Assembly: GCA_009809945.1 (NCBI GenBank)
Contig: WTPW01000075.1
Span: 113,031-177,030, forward strand
Source: Gigaspora margarita
Lineage: Eukaryota > Glomeromycota > Glomeromycetes > Diversisporales > Gigasporaceae
Length of the DNA stretch: 64,000 nucleotides
Reading direction: 5' to 3'
Below the pieces are notes generated by a model, which searched no databases, was not told the DNA's origin, and saw nothing but the letters and a program-made list of their open reading frames with translations. Of the stretch, positions 11,136 through 24,065 are shown piece by piece (the stretch's first letter is position 1; each line of letters starts with the position of its first letter). A program made the position numbers and the translations under genes.

Positions 11136-12351
11136 TGTGAAAGTGGTGGGAATCGGGTCTTCAATTAAATACAACTAACAACGCCACTATCTAACTAAAC
11201 CAATGTCTTATAAGAGTGCAAGACTGCAGATCCTTGAATTGGCAGACAGAAAGAGGCGTGATTGATTTGGTCCTGGTCTCGAGGTTCTTTGGGTCTTGCC
11301 GTAACGATGTTGGATTTGATCGTTAAGTGACTTAACGATATCACTTGATCACGGGACGAATTTGACGTATCGTGCGGATTATCGGTTTATAGAGCTAACA
11401 ACTGTTTATTAATTCAAGGGTTTTTCGGGATAATTACTAGAGCTGACACTTCTACTCTAATTTCGAAGGTATAAACTCGAACTCTCAAATTCGAACTCTT
11501 ACTGAGTTAATCTTTATTGAGGCGAAAAGGAGGGTATTATATACTTTTTACCTTTTAATAAATACATGATTTTAGACTAACTACATTATCCCTATTGAAT
11601 TCGCTCCTAACTCACAATGACCTCACTATGACCTCATACCTTTGGGGCGAAAGTCAGAGGTGACTTCCATGCCTTGAGGTGTAATGACGTGATAATTGTC
11701 TTGCCATCAGTACTTTAATGGTGCCAAGACTAGTCATAGTACGATAAAACCACATTGTTTTGTAAAAAGGAAATAAACAAACATTGACAGTTAAATGCCA
11801 AGGGCGAAAACTAGTTTGGACTATAGGGGCGAAGTTACATGTGAAGAATTTATTGTTTACGAAAAGGGGGATTAACAAACATGAGCAACGAAATGCCAAG
11901 GGCAAAAACTGGATTGTGGCCCTGGCATGAGCGGTTACCACCGGAAACACTATTTGGGGCTATGCTGATCTCTAGTAGCCATGACGTGATTATAAGAGAA
12001 ATCATACGATCGTATGTAGTGATATGAATTCTACCAGTTTGGCATGATCCTACCGGTATCCACTGCCGGTAGTCTCTAGTCACATGATAAATAAAATTTA
12101 TTTGACAAATCATATACTTTTCGATATTTATAATTAATTATATAATTTTAAAATTTTATTCTATTATTTTATTGGTATCTACCCTGCATATAATTTACCT
12201 AATGGTATCTACCGTTATCTACCGGTAGCCAGTGGTAAATTCCTACCGGTAGCTACCAACTCACATCACTAATCGTATGATATACCCAGCGGGAAAATTA
12301 TCCTAAAGTAAACAAAATAAAAAAAAAAGACTTGAGGCGCAGCCCTTCACA
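11136..12351 (-). repeat. LTR of the non-autonomous element, right copy, split by a hAT
   Basis: It starts TGTGAAAG and ends TTCACA. Subtracting the 255-bp hAT and one TSD leaves ~953 bp, close to the left copy. Differences between the LTRs show the element is old enough to have diverged. Confidence 0.8.
12017..12271. mobile_element. Small hAT MITE in the right LTR (8-bp TSD)
   Basis: The ends are TAGTGATATGA and the reverse complement of TAGTGATGTGA. The flanks ATCGTATG (12009-12016 and 12272-12279) are a perfect 8-bp duplication. The left LTR at ~10,225 has no such insertion. CTACCGGTA-type motifs recur inside both ends as subterminal repeats. Confidence 0.85.
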
Positions 12352-12610
12352 ACGGATAATATCTGCATAATACATGTTAAAATTTAGTTCAATAGGGATG
12401 CAATAAGTACCCAGTAGACATCACTATTGCTGTCAAATTTTGCCACAAAAAAAAGAGGTCAATAGGATATCAATAATCTTCATTCGGAATTCGGAATAAT
12501 AATATTAATCCGATATAAATAAAAATTATCCTATTAGTATCTTATTTACATTATTATTCTGATTGGATCGGTATGTATATTTTTATATTATATGTAATAT
12601 TTGTTCCACA

Positions 12611-13010
12611 GATAATTTTGCCATTATAATGTGGTTAGTTTGTATGATACATTGCTCCTGAAGTTTTGAACAGACATCCGTATACTAAAGCATCTGATAT
12701 TTATTCATTTGGTATAAAATGTGGAGAATTTTATATAGTACCTGTATCGTACGTACAAAATCAAAATTATGCTTTTCAGTTACAAGTATGTGATGGTTGT
12801 ATGCTACATATTCATGAAAACACTGCAACTTGCTATGCGGATTTAATGAAGAAATGTTGAAATATGGAACTAAAAAAACGACCAACAGCAATAAAAGTGG
12901 ATGGAATTTTTACAGAATGGCAGAATAATGAAAATAATTTGCGTAATGATAGTAATATATTGCTAAATTTACATATTTACAAAATTTATGCTAATTCTTT
13001 TGTGTAACAG
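12611..13010 (+). pseudogene. Protein kinase (tyrosine-kinase-like) C-lobe remnant, copy A
   Basis: From 12658 a frame reads YIAPEVLNRHPYTKASDIYSFGI, a kinase activation-segment end (APE) with the following DxxSFG helix. Further on it has CYADLMKKC, and after a stop, RPTA, in the usual subdomain X-XI order of tyrosine-kinase-like kinases abundant in Glomeromycotina. The conserved Trp after MKKC is a TGA (12858-12860). The catalytic loop and N-lobe are absent, although TTCCACAG just upstream looks like an old splice acceptor. It is a dead fragment; copy B decayed through different lesions. Confidence 0.75.
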
Positions 13011-16000
13011 TGACAAACTTTCGATGAATACTTTACAACGAGAAAAAGTATCTAAAAGGCGAGTTAGGTAGTTTGCAGAAATATTTGACTAGAACCTTAT
13101 TGATATTTTGCTCAATCATTGCAATGCACCATTAAAAAATACTATTAGATAATGAGAAAAATGCAAAAGCACTAATCGAATTCTGAGAACTTTGAAGTAC
13201 TTGAATTGGAATTTCGATTTGAATGATAATACTAGAAAGGAAATACAAGCATAAGTTACATTGTTACCATTTGATTATCCTGCTGTTAATTGTTAGTTTC
13301 TATAAGTTCCTTTTATCCATGTGGGTCAAAAATATTTTATACTATTTGTTCATACTATTGTTAATGTAGGTAATATCTATTCAGTATGTATCGCTTCAAC
13401 GGATTAACATATTAAAATTTTTTAGCTGGTAGTTATTAATAAATATTTGTTTATTCAATAAAATTAAATTTACAACTATTAGATGAGTCACATATAGATT
13501 AGTTTTTTTTCTGCTTAAACATGTGTTTTCCTATAAAACTCCGGTTTAGTCAAAATTTTTTTAAGTGATGAATTTACCCCAATTATTATAGGTTGCTACT
13601 GACCAAAGCTTATATAAAAGTACTGTAAATCCATTAATCGCCGGCTCAACCACATAATCCTAATCTCAATCATGTAAAATTGTAAATAATATAGGCAAAA
13701 AAAAACCATAATTAACAAACGATTACAACTCACTCTCATGATAGTAAAATCCTCAAGATGAATAAACACTTTATTGATAGCTTATGTCAAGAGAATACTA
13801 CATATAAAATAGTTGAAGTTTAATGAAGCTCAATAATATATCCATCTATAGTTGAAGCTTACAGATAGCAAGCTTCTTTATTATGATGCTAAATATAATA
13901 AACTGTAGAATTTTAAGTCTATTCGCGATTATTATTCAATAATAGATTTTTACAATATGTTTAACTATTTATCCTATACTAATAGTGGTTGTTCGTTTCT
14001 TAAAAAAACAATTAAGAAAATTCTCCTTCCCAAAAAAAAATATCATTCAAGCAAATAAAGAAATAGATTGATAAAAGCACAAAAAATAAAAGTGGAAAAT
14101 AATTCAAAATTTCCGAATTATAGGTCGGAATGTGACTGCGCATTCGTTTATTGGTAATTGTATTATACCTTTTGAATTGGTTATTTTTATAATCGTTACC
14201 TATAGTATTATAAGCACATTACTTTTTAGTACTTTGAAGATATACAGAAACAAAGAAGTTTATAAATTCAAATAACTACGTGAATCTATGAGGTCAGTTT
14301 TTAGTATCGGATGTCAAAACAGAATTTAAACAACTTAACTAATAACGATAACGATAAATATTGTAATCATTAAAATGTCTATGTTGTGCCCCAGATGTCA
14401 ATTTGCCCCAAATGTCAATTGGCCAAAATTATCAGCCTAAACAAATTAATATTAGCAGGGAATTTAGTAAATTGACATCTGGCCGTTCCAATTGACAATT
14501 GGGGCAAATTTAGATTTGGGATCACGTGTATCATATTTCAAAGAAACTTGAATTCTCAGTATTACTTAGTTAATTAATGAACCATATTCAGTTATCCAAC
14601 AAATATTACGGAGAAATTTCTTAGAATTTTTATTATAAGATTTTATCAATTAATTAATAATATTGTACTGTGTAAAAATATAATCGTTGAGCCGGTCAAA
14701 CTTTAGAAAACACAAAAATCAAAATCAAAAATATAATTAAATTAACTCAAATATCAAATGTTGGCTCTAAACATAATAAATTATTCGTAACTCACAAATT
14801 TTAGAATTTACAAGCTAAATAAAAATGCCCATTTTAAAATCGAATTTATTAGGAACTAAGCACAATGAGTAATATAAATAATTATATTACAATGTATAAA
14901 TATAATTCGACTTTTATAATTATAAGTCCTTTCTAATTCTGTAATTGTACAATTTGCTTTTTTTAGTCACCTAAAAGTTCACTTAAATTTATCTCCAAGT
15001 GAACACATCCCCTGTGCGAACGACGATTTTCATATAATTTACATGTGAAAAAAATTTAGTAAAGTTAAATATACGTTCTTGAAATTCGAGAATTTCTCAT
15101 AACATGGTAATTTAAGACCATTCTTTCATACTCTTTTAAAAATAATTATAACAATCCAGTAATTCAACATTATTTCAAAATGCATATCTCATTTCCACAT
15201 GAATAAAGCTTTCGTGATGATAATTTTACAATAATTAATTATTGTCTGAAGGGTTATGGTAAAGGAACAGTTACCCTGATGTCTATGCGTGTGAAATTAG
15301 CCTAACGAATATCTTTTTTAAAATTATAATGTCAAATGATCGTAAATACCAAAAAATTTTAAAGTACTAAAACTATATTGCATCATACTTATATTCACAA
15401 AAATTATTTTTGACCAAGATTCAGTGTAACGTAAAAATTGAAATAAAATTACTTTTCATACAGTTAAATTTTTGTAATTTACTTAATATGGACGAAATTT
15501 ATGATGAAAATTGTGATCGAGTTATAAACCCGACGTTCAGGTTAAAATATTATAACGATAATAATATAAATTTCGAGCACGTAATATTTGATATAATATA
15601 AATTTCGAGAGCAAATGCAGAAAATACAACTAAATGCAAATAAAACTGCGTAATTAATTTTCTTTATTCACTTTAATGACATGCGATAAATTATGTAATT
15701 TTTTGAGTTTTCCTTTTCTTACGACTTGAGGATCTGCATTTTTAAGTTTACTTAATGGCTGTCGTCCCGGAAATGCTCTTTTTTTTTTTTTGCATTTTGT
15801 TGCCAGTTTTGTTCTAATTAGTGATGAGGCTGCATGCATTCTATCAGCGTTATTGTTCTTTCACCAGGATGCTAATTTTCGCAAAGGTTTCTTCGGTAGT
15901 TTTGTCAGGGTTGTCATCTTACAAAAAATAATTTCATCTATATGCAATAAAGTTCAGAAGAACAAATATGCAGACCTTTTTATATCACCAGTACGGGAAA

Positions 16001-17460
16001 CAAAATTTTGGTAATTATAAAAAGTAGTGACTATATGAAGGTCAAAATTTATATGTTTTATAATAGTTAGAGCAAAAAAAATAATGCGATTATCATAAGG
16101 CTGTGACTATATCAAGAGTAACTATAAAGAAGTTTGACTGTACAAGAGACACAATTAATAAAAATCAATTAAAATATATTTTATCCATTTAGAATATATT
16201 TAATAAGCATAATATATTCTTGGAATGCATCATCTAATTATAGAATTAAAGACCAATTTAACCTAAATACAATTTGAATTCGTTAAAGATTTTTTGGGAA
16301 CACGCGCAGATAGATCAGAACGTTTAGATAATTATGTAGAGAGTATATTGATATAAATTCTTTTGCATAAACCCTTTGCTTTTATATTAAAAAGGAAAGA
16401 TGGTGTATCACAAGTACAGGAGTAAAGAGCCATTCAAAAGTGCACGTGTACAGAGTGAATTGTGAACAAAGGTTATAGGGGTTTAATTTATTAGCCGACT
16501 TCATATAGATTTTTGACTGTTATAATACTGTACTTTATACGGTATTTATAATAGATTAGCTATTGAGAATGACTTGTCATTAACATAAATTTAAGCAATA
16601 TTAGTTTTTAAACATCGCATTATTGGCAGCAATAACATTATACAGTAATATATTTAGATTAAAATCTAGAAAAACTAGACCATTTAGAAAAGGAGCTCAA
16701 AAATGCTTAGCAGGTTTTATTTTTTATTGTGTGATTACAATAAACATTGACTATTTTCTAGTCAACCTAGCATATGGTATTTGAATGAGACGTCGCCTAT
16801 TACGCAATTGTTTTACTTTCATTTGTTTATGCAATAGTTATAAAAATATAATGATAATTAAATAAAGTACTATTACATTACTATTCAGCAAATAACTGTC
16901 ATATAAATGCCGCAAAGGAAAATTAGACAATCGAAAATACTATGCAATTACGTAATTATATCAATAATCTTTAACGATTACTAATTGAAATATAATAAAT
17001 ATGTCCTACTAATCAAGCAATAAATCATAATAATATAATCATTCGTATAGCAATCGTGCGTACAGTTGTTTATAGCAATTGGATCGACTGATCGTATTCA
17101 TATTAAAGCAAAATTTTCACATGTACATTTAACATCGATTATAAGATTTATATAATAGAATACCTGAAGTGACGAACGGGGATTATAAAATCAAAAGGTC
17201 TAAAATGAGGTTTATGGTCTCGAACTTATTAATTTTCCCACAACTTCACTATGGGAGTACCATAAAATTGATTAATATAATAGATATTTCGATATGTGAA
17301 TAATTAGTAGAACCAATCATAAGTGGTAGATGTAAATATGTATTTGTTAAATTGATGACAATATTGGATTTCAGGACATATTTTGTCAGGGCTGTGTAGC
17401 ATATCAATATATTTATCAGGCCAACATGCATTATTGTTTTCAAAGGCTGATAATAATTTT
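13010..17460. other. Intergenic part of unit A
   Basis: No coding region is supported. It matches 24,470-29,180 in unit B along most of its length. An older MITE at ~14,388-14,525 is shared by both units. A frame around 15,410-15,600 holds the phrase NMDE, reminiscent of pogo/Tc1 transposases, but nothing around it supports that. The last ~200 bp before 17,581 should hold the channel promoter. Confidence 0.5.
14388..14525. mobile_element. MITE with CAATTTGCCCC inverted ends (unit A copy)
   Basis: Inverted arms contain CAATTTGCCCCAAATGTCAA on the left and the matching TTGACAATTGGGGCAAATT on the right. Copies occur at the same place in unit B (~25,870-26,005), so insertion predates the duplication. 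A third, more diverged copy sits in the satellite at ~48,153-48,325. TSDs were not resolved. Confidence 0.6.
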
Positions 17461-17580
17461 TCAAATATAAAATAACAAGTTGTTTGTTATCAAAATATTA
17501 GTAAAGGTTAGTTCAAAACGCAATCAGAAATTTTCTTATTGAATTTTACTCGTCCAATTTATTATTCTTATGCACCTAAA
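17461..17580 (+). promoter_or_regulatory. Putative promoter of channel copy A
   Basis: An ATATAAAA-like stretch lies ~110 bp before the ATG at 17581, and the sequence from ~17,500 is strongly conserved with 29,210-29,289 before copy B. It is a weak call based on position and conservation only. Confidence 0.25.
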
Positions 17581-20500
17581 ATGAGTTCAAGTTCCGAGGA
17601 TCTGAGAATAGATATGGATGAAGATGCTTTGCACAGAGAAAAACGAAACATCGATGAGCCGCACGGAGGAAAAGAAATAAGTAACTATGTTATTTCACCA
17701 AATATGCAATATATTGCAACCTGGAGTGAAGAAGATCAATCAGTTGTTGGATGGGTTATCACAGATGAACTTGAACTTAAGTTTGATAAATCAATAAATT
17801 CTGAAGACCTCAAAAATATTGGCTTAGAAGACATAGGTTTTTTAATAGGAGTCTCAAACTGTAAACAAATCATACTAAAAATATACAGAACAGACCCTTA
17901 TGGTTTTGGTTAGTTAAAATTAATTAAAAGCTGGTGTTTTGATTCTAATTAATACTAACAAATTTATTACATCAGAAATTATTGACATTGCAACTAAATC
18001 GAGACAAGAATTAAATGCACAAGGATTAAAAGGTGTTTTTTTCGAATTTTCAGAAAGTGCTACCTTTCTTGAAAATGGTGATCTGGTAATTATTAAATGG
18101 AATTACATTTATCAGGCCTATATCTTTTCAAAGCTTAATGGCAAACCACAATGGACATGCAAAAATATTATTAAACTTAAAAATTTTAGTAAATCATTTA
18201 TTTTCAAAAATGGAAAATTGCTATTAGTTTTTGAAATACCACTTGTAATCATGCAATGGAACTTAAAAACTTTGGAGTTTGAAATGCAATATATATTAAA
18301 TTGGAATTTAAATGAATATAGGTATGAATTAAAATTCAAAATGAATGACGATAACAAATTGCTAGCAGTATCTGGTCCTGAACGCAATAAGAGAGCAATA
18401 ATCTATGTTTATTCTACAGAATCTGGTGCTATGGTGGCACATAGTGAGTAATTTATATACAAAATTATCCGCAAATATAAATAGCATGATTATTAATTTT
18501 ATTTCCTATTTAGGTTCATTTAAAGAGATTTTGTACAATTTCTGTTTTATTGGACCATATCTGTTTTTCTCTGGCCCACAAAATAGTACTGAGACATATG
18601 ACTCTTATATACTGAATCCTCGCATACTTAAGCCTCAAGATACTAAAGATTTTTTACATATTTATTCTCCAGAATATGAAAAATATAAAGAATATAAAAT
18701 CATTTCTGATTTTATTATAAAACAAGATATTAATTATTTGTCGATTCAAAGATTATCAAATAATGAATATTGGAAATCTTACTTACAAGTTCAAAAGTGC
18801 CATATTAGCGATACATTTTTCAACATAAAAGAAATTAAACAATTTGTACAGGATACCCTGAAAAAGTGTGAGTCAGGTCAAAGTTTAATTCAGAATTATT
18901 CAAATGAACCTAAAAAATTATCCTATGACGAATCATATACTTGGATTATAAATCCTTCTCTAGTAAGAGATAGTTTGAAAAATTGGCATGAAACAACTTT
19001 AAAAGCAATGATTGGTGAGGAATCAACTAATGAAACATATTTTACATATTATGACAAAGAAGACAATTACATTTTAGAAAATAAATTGCTTGAAAATGGA
19101 GATATTATACTTGCTAACCCTGATGGTATATGAATTTATACTGTAAATACTGAAAAAAAAGCTCTTAACTTAGTTTATGAATGGAGTGATGGATATAAAA
19201 TAGAAACTGAAACTGCTCAACAATCAATTAAGAGAAGTTTAACTGCCTTTAATTTTCTTATTGAAAAGATTGATAAGTCAAACTTTAAATATTTACCATT
19301 TCCAACTTATATAGATACAGATTATTTTATAAATAATAAATTAGCAGTAATATTATATGGAAAAGATCTATTTTATCAACTAGCTCAAGATGAACACGAG
19401 AGAATTATTGAGCAATTATATGATAAATGTTTTGAATATAGTTTTTCAACGTTTAAAAGTGGTGATATTTGTAACTTTATACTATTTACAAGTCAAATTG
19501 CTTTAACACTAATAAAATTAGAAGAATTTAATAAAAATTTAAAAGTTACTGAAAGATTTTTATCTAAAATTAATTTATTAATTCCTAAAAACTATAATTA
19601 CTCTATAAATAATTATTCGACATTATTTCATCTTCAACATTGTGGAATATATAATAATTCACTTTCTATTATATCATTATTTGATTATTTGCTTTTTTGG
19701 ATTTCTGAGCAATGGAGCCTTTTAAAAAATAAATATCCTAAAATTTATAAAGTGTTAGAATTTTCTTATTTGTTTTATTCATTATGTTTTACTAAATATT
19801 CTCAAAAAACTGTATCTTTAATGATTCCTTTATTGAATTTTGCAACTTATTCTGAAGATTATTCTTATTTTGAATTATTTTATCTATTTGATATTCCTTT
19901 TACTTCACTTGATGCACCTGATTATTATAAATGGTGGAATATTAAAGCTCTTATTAAATTCAAATGGAACACTTATGGAAGACAACATTATTATATTATT
20001 TGGACAATCTATTCAATTTTTATGTGCTGTTTTTTGATAGTTTCAACAATTCCAGAAAATACAATTTCTTGGAATTATCAAGCAATTTTTTTAGTAGCAA
20101 CTATCTTTTTTGGATTTATTCATTTTATTTTTGAAGCTCGTCAATTTATTCATAACCCATTATTATATATTGCTAGTCCTTTTAATTGGTTTGGTATATA
20201 AAGTATTTCTAATTTAATTATTCATTATTATTATATATTATAATAATAATTAATTTTTATAATTTAATTTTCTTTAATTTTATTTATAGATCTTGCTGCA
20301 ATATTAGCTCCAACAATAACTTTATTTATATAGTTACATGATGAAAAACTATATATTTGGATTGTGACTATTTCTTCTTTCTTACTTGAAATTAAATTTT
20401 TATTATTTTTCCGTGCTTTGGAATATTTTGGAACATATTTTGCAATTATAATTGGAGTAGCACAACAAATATTTTCATTTCTTGCTGTTTTGGGTATTAT

Positions 20501-21488
20501 AGTTTTAGCTTTTGCTCATTCTTTTCATCTTTTATTAAGACCTACTAGTGAATATTCTTATGATCAGCCAAGTGATACTAATGATGCTAATAATCCTTGG
20601 AATATTGTTTCAAAATATAAGTTTATTTCATCTAATGGCACTATTGGAGAATTAGCACTTATTGAAACACCTGATGAAAATACAAATTTATTTACAAAGT
20701 TCAGCACTTCTATTTTGGCAGTATATTTTATGCTTACAGGTAATATATATTAATAATTTAAACAAACTTTTTATTAAAAAATAATAATAATTTTGGTTTT
20801 AGGTAATACAAGTGCAGTAAATTCATGGGGTTTAGTTAATAATTGGACTTTAATATTGTTATTAGTTTTATTTTCATTTTTTACAACAATCTATTTATTG
20901 AATCTGTTTATTTTATTACTTGGAAATGCTATTATTCAAACAAATAATGAAGAATCTTTCTTACAATTAAGAGGAGAGGTAAAATTTTGTTTATATTTTA
21001 GAAATACATTATAAATTATAAGTTAAAAATTTAAAATAATTGTTATTATTACTAGATATTAGCTGAGATTGAACTTTTTTGGATGCTTCCTTATCAAAGA
21101 AGAAAGAAAAATTGGTTTCCATTTATTTATATTGTCAATATTATATATATACTAATATATATATAATTTAAATATTAGATATTATGATGCTTCAATTCAT
21201 GAACTTAGAAAATATATAAAAAATCTTAAGGATGAACAAAATAAAGAAGTTTTACAAGATTTACTGCCTCAAATTAATGCACTTGTTGAAGGCAAAGACT
21301 TAACTGAAGAGCCAATTGAAGAGCCAACTGAAGAGCCAACTAAAGAGCCAACTGAAAAGCCAACTAAAGATTTGCCATATGATCTTATTGCACAAAATTT
21401 ACCTGAACCTAAAGACTTAATTAAAAATCCAACCAAAGACTTAGATGAAGATTGGCCTTATAGTCTTATTGCACAAGAATCAAATTGA
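17581..21488 (+). pseudogene. TRP-like ion channel with propeller-like N-terminus, copy A (broken)
   Basis: Exons by comparison with copy B: 17581-17908, 17976-18443, 18514-20193, 20290-20739, 20803-20978, 21056 to ~21120, 21179-21488. Residues ~1-700 look like a WD40/quinoprotein-type propeller and helical linker. Then come six membrane helices with a pore-like segment before the last. Family knowledge points to a TRP-like cation channel expanded in Glomeromycotina. Lesions: TGA at 19131-19133 (codon 472; CAA in copy B), TAG at 20331-20333 (codon 840; TGG in copy B), and a ~22-bp deletion near 21,120 that removes the donor of the last intron. The tail has an expanded E-E-P-T repeat (21,300-21,370) missing from copy B. 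It would not make a full channel. Confidence 0.85.
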
Positions 21489-21547
21489 AAATTGTTTTTA
21501 GATTATATAGTAAATAAAATATTATTGTACTTATCCTCGAAATTTAC

Positions 21548-21797
21548 GAATTTTACAGGAGGGTCACCAAAATTCTGGGTCAGATGCGTCAGATCTAGGT
21601 CAGCGTTTAGCCCAGTTGTTAGTAGGTCCTATAGCAAAATTATCAGCTGGGCATTTTTTACTTAATGAATGGATATGATTTATGAGTAAAATTTTTTATG
21701 ATCATGGGGCAAAATTGATCAATTCTGATCCAGCCGACCATGTTTCCGATCACTCTGACGTATCCCAACTCAGAATTTTGTGGACCTCTTATGAGTT
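21548..21797. mobile_element. MULE-like MITE, copy 2
   Basis: Same family as 7617-7871. The flanks GAAATTTAC (21539-21547) and AAAATTTAC (21798-21806) match at eight of nine positions. It lies in the spacer between the two duplication units. Confidence 0.75.
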
Positions 21798-21822
21798 AAA
21801 ATTTACTATTGTCCCAATATGG

Positions 21823-22095
21823 GGGACGTCTAAAGCGAGACAAATCATATTTAATAATTTTTTCAATTAACTTTAGGGTTAGGGTCGTCCTATATTAGGG
21901 TTAGATTAGGTTTTAGGTAAATATATATAAGCAAAATTGCCTTCTCGACATTTTTATTAACACATCGAGGTAGGTTTAGACTACCGTTTTTTGTATTTTT
22001 CAAGGTTTTCGCTTCTCTTTCATTTTTGCTTCGCCAAAGATCATCAAAATTCTATAATTTGATTGGCGGTTGATCACATGATTTGTCTCTGACCC
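21823..22095. mobile_element. MULE-like MITE X (first of a tandem pair)
   Basis: It is bounded by CCAATATGG at 21814-21822 and 22096-22104. The ends are inverted around GAGACAAATCAT. A 9-bp duplication suggests a Mutator-like origin. Confidence 0.75.
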
Positions 22096-22104
22096 CCAAT
22101 ATGG

Positions 22105-22385
22105 GAACGTCTAAAGCCGTGTCCAGTCATGTGTTTTTGATTTTTTAAATAAAGTTAGAGTAAGGGTTAGTTTGGGGTTGGGTTAGAGCATGTTTTATAG
22201 TAAAATTGTCCCTCCGACATTTTTTATTAATGCACCAAGATGGGTTTAGACTGTTGTTTCTTGTATTTTTGCGACTTTTGCTTTTTTTTTCGCTGTTTTT
22301 GTCTCTCCGGGCTAATCCGTGTCGATCAAAATAAACAATCCTATTGGCTCTATGTCATGTGATGGACACGGCTTTAGATGACCCC
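22105..22385. mobile_element. MULE-like MITE Y (second of a tandem pair)
   Basis: It is bounded by CCAATATGG at 22096-22104 and 22386-22394, sharing the middle copy with MITE X. Its ends are inverted around TCTAAAGCCGTGTCC. X and Y share the GTCTAAAGC tip, so they are relatives, and the second used the TSD of the first as its target. Confidence 0.75.
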
Positions 22386-23613
22386 CCAATATGGTAATAG
22401 TGCCGATCTTATCCAGATCATCAATTTACATTTTTTATTTATTTTAAAAATTACATTTTTACTTTTCTTTGTAGCTATACAACAGAAAAGATAAATTTTG
22501 AAATGTGTTAATTTAATTTGAATTTTTTTTTTTTGGACCTGTGGTAGTGCTAAAGGTGGCATGATCCATTTATCAATTAGAAATGGTATTTCATACATCC
22601 AATCAGGACTTGGGGGAAGAAATTAGAGCTCCCGACTTTTCGTCAGTCGGAAAATTATTTAAACAAATTTTATTGGTCATTATATCTGAACCGCTGATTA
22701 AAAAATTAATTGCAAAAAGACTGGTTACATCACCGGAAATTTTGTATACTGGTTGAATACATTAAGGTATTAATCCAGATATCTGGATATCCCATTTAGT
22801 ATTGCTTGCTTAAATATGAAATGCGACTTTTTTATTGTGTCATTAGGGCTGCAATTTATTGTCGCAATAGACTGTGACATCGATAATATAATATATATGT
22901 CTTACCTTGTAATAATTATAACATAAATAAGCTGTAAATATTAAGTTGCAACTTTGCAGCAGGCAACATTATTCCTATTGTTGCAAATTTTTGGAATTGG
23001 ACCCAAATTAAGAACCTTAAATTACAATTTAATTGTTGTAATAATTACTATTGACCACATGACGCATCTTTTAAAATGAATTCAAATTTAATAAAACTAA
23101 TAAAATTATCGCATCAAACCCATCTCTTTTTCTATAAAATTTATTTTAATTATGATTACTGTATATACAGTCACACCTGTCTAAATAACACTAGCTATAA
23201 TCACAATTTATAAAATTTATATTTTTATTTGATCCCAATTTATTAAAAATATATTAATTTTACCTTTTTATAAGTACAACCTTATTATAATCTTTTTTTT
23301 TTTTGGCCCAAGGATGTGATTAAAGTCAGGTATGACTGTAAATTATAATATAGTCACCGTAATGCGAATATTAAATTTAACCAATGGATTAGATTTTTGG
23401 ATAAATGGATAATATCTGCATAATACAGGTTAAATTAAATTCAATAGGGATGTAATAAGTACCCAGTAGGCATTACTATTGCTGTCAAATTTTGGCACAA
23501 AAAAAAGAGGTCAATAGGATATTAATAATCTTCACTCAGAATTCGGAATAACAATATCAACCCGATATAAATAAAAATTAACCTAATGGTATCATATTTA
23601 CTGATTGGATCAT

Positions 23614-24033
23614 TATATGGTGCAAGACATCTATACTCAACAGTTACACAAGGTGTTTCAATTTTTCAAATGGCTATAACTTTTTATCTAAAAAGTTTTA
23701 AAAAATCTGACTGGTAACTTTATAGAGCTATATCGGCTCTATATTATGCCAAATATCTTTACAAAATCTCATCACTGTAAAAAGTTTTAGCTATTTGAAA
23801 ATTGAAATTTATATACAAATTTATAAATTTAAATATAAAATTTCAATTTTCAAATCAATAAAACTTTTTAAGTGATGAGATTTTGAAAAGATATTTGGCA
23901 TATATGTAGAACCGATATAGATCTATAAAGTTACCAGTCAGATTTTTTTAAATCTTAGATAAAAAGTTATAGCCATTTGAAAAATTGAAACACCTTATGT
24001 AACTGTTGAGTATAGATATCTTGCACCATATAT
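23614..24033. mobile_element. Foldback element specific to unit B
   Basis: Two ~190-bp arms are near-perfect inverted repeats, with tips TATATGGTGCAAGA and TCTTGCACCATATA. The corresponding stretch of unit A (~12,570) runs straight through. The TSD is not clear because the flank is a run of TA. It must have entered after the duplication. Confidence 0.8.
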
Positions 24034-24065
24034 ATTTTATATTATATATAATATTTTGTTTCACA

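Larger units (their letters stand above)
9382..12351 (-). mobile_element. Non-autonomous LTR retrotransposon (LARD-like), ~3 kb
   Basis: Two related direct repeats, 9382-10300 and 11136-12351, start TGTG(G/A)AAG and end near TTCACA, flanked by ACGG (9378-9381 and 12352-12355). Unit B at ~23,405 is the empty site. The ~830-bp interior has no gag or pol, and only weak frames. On the minus strand a purine run (AAAGATGGGAGA) lies next to the left LTR as a possible polypurine tract, so minus orientation is favoured but uncertain. It must rely on a partner for movement. Confidence 0.8.
7250..21500. repeat. Segmental duplication unit A (~10 kb plus later insertions)
   Basis: From ~7,250 the sequence matches 22,425 onward in the same orientation, through the kinase remnant and channel gene, and ends shortly after the channel stop. 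Removing four insertions (7617-7880, 7884-8387, 8858-9254, 9382-12355) leaves about 10.1 kb, close to unit B. Small indels and substitutions are spread throughout, so the duplication is not recent. Boundaries are approximate, set by eye where alignment stops. Confidence 0.8.

Noticed and set aside
15410-15601. Frame with NMDE, as in pogo/Tc1 transposases
   Set aside because: The surrounding residues do not fit the DDE core, and the unit B copy has stops.
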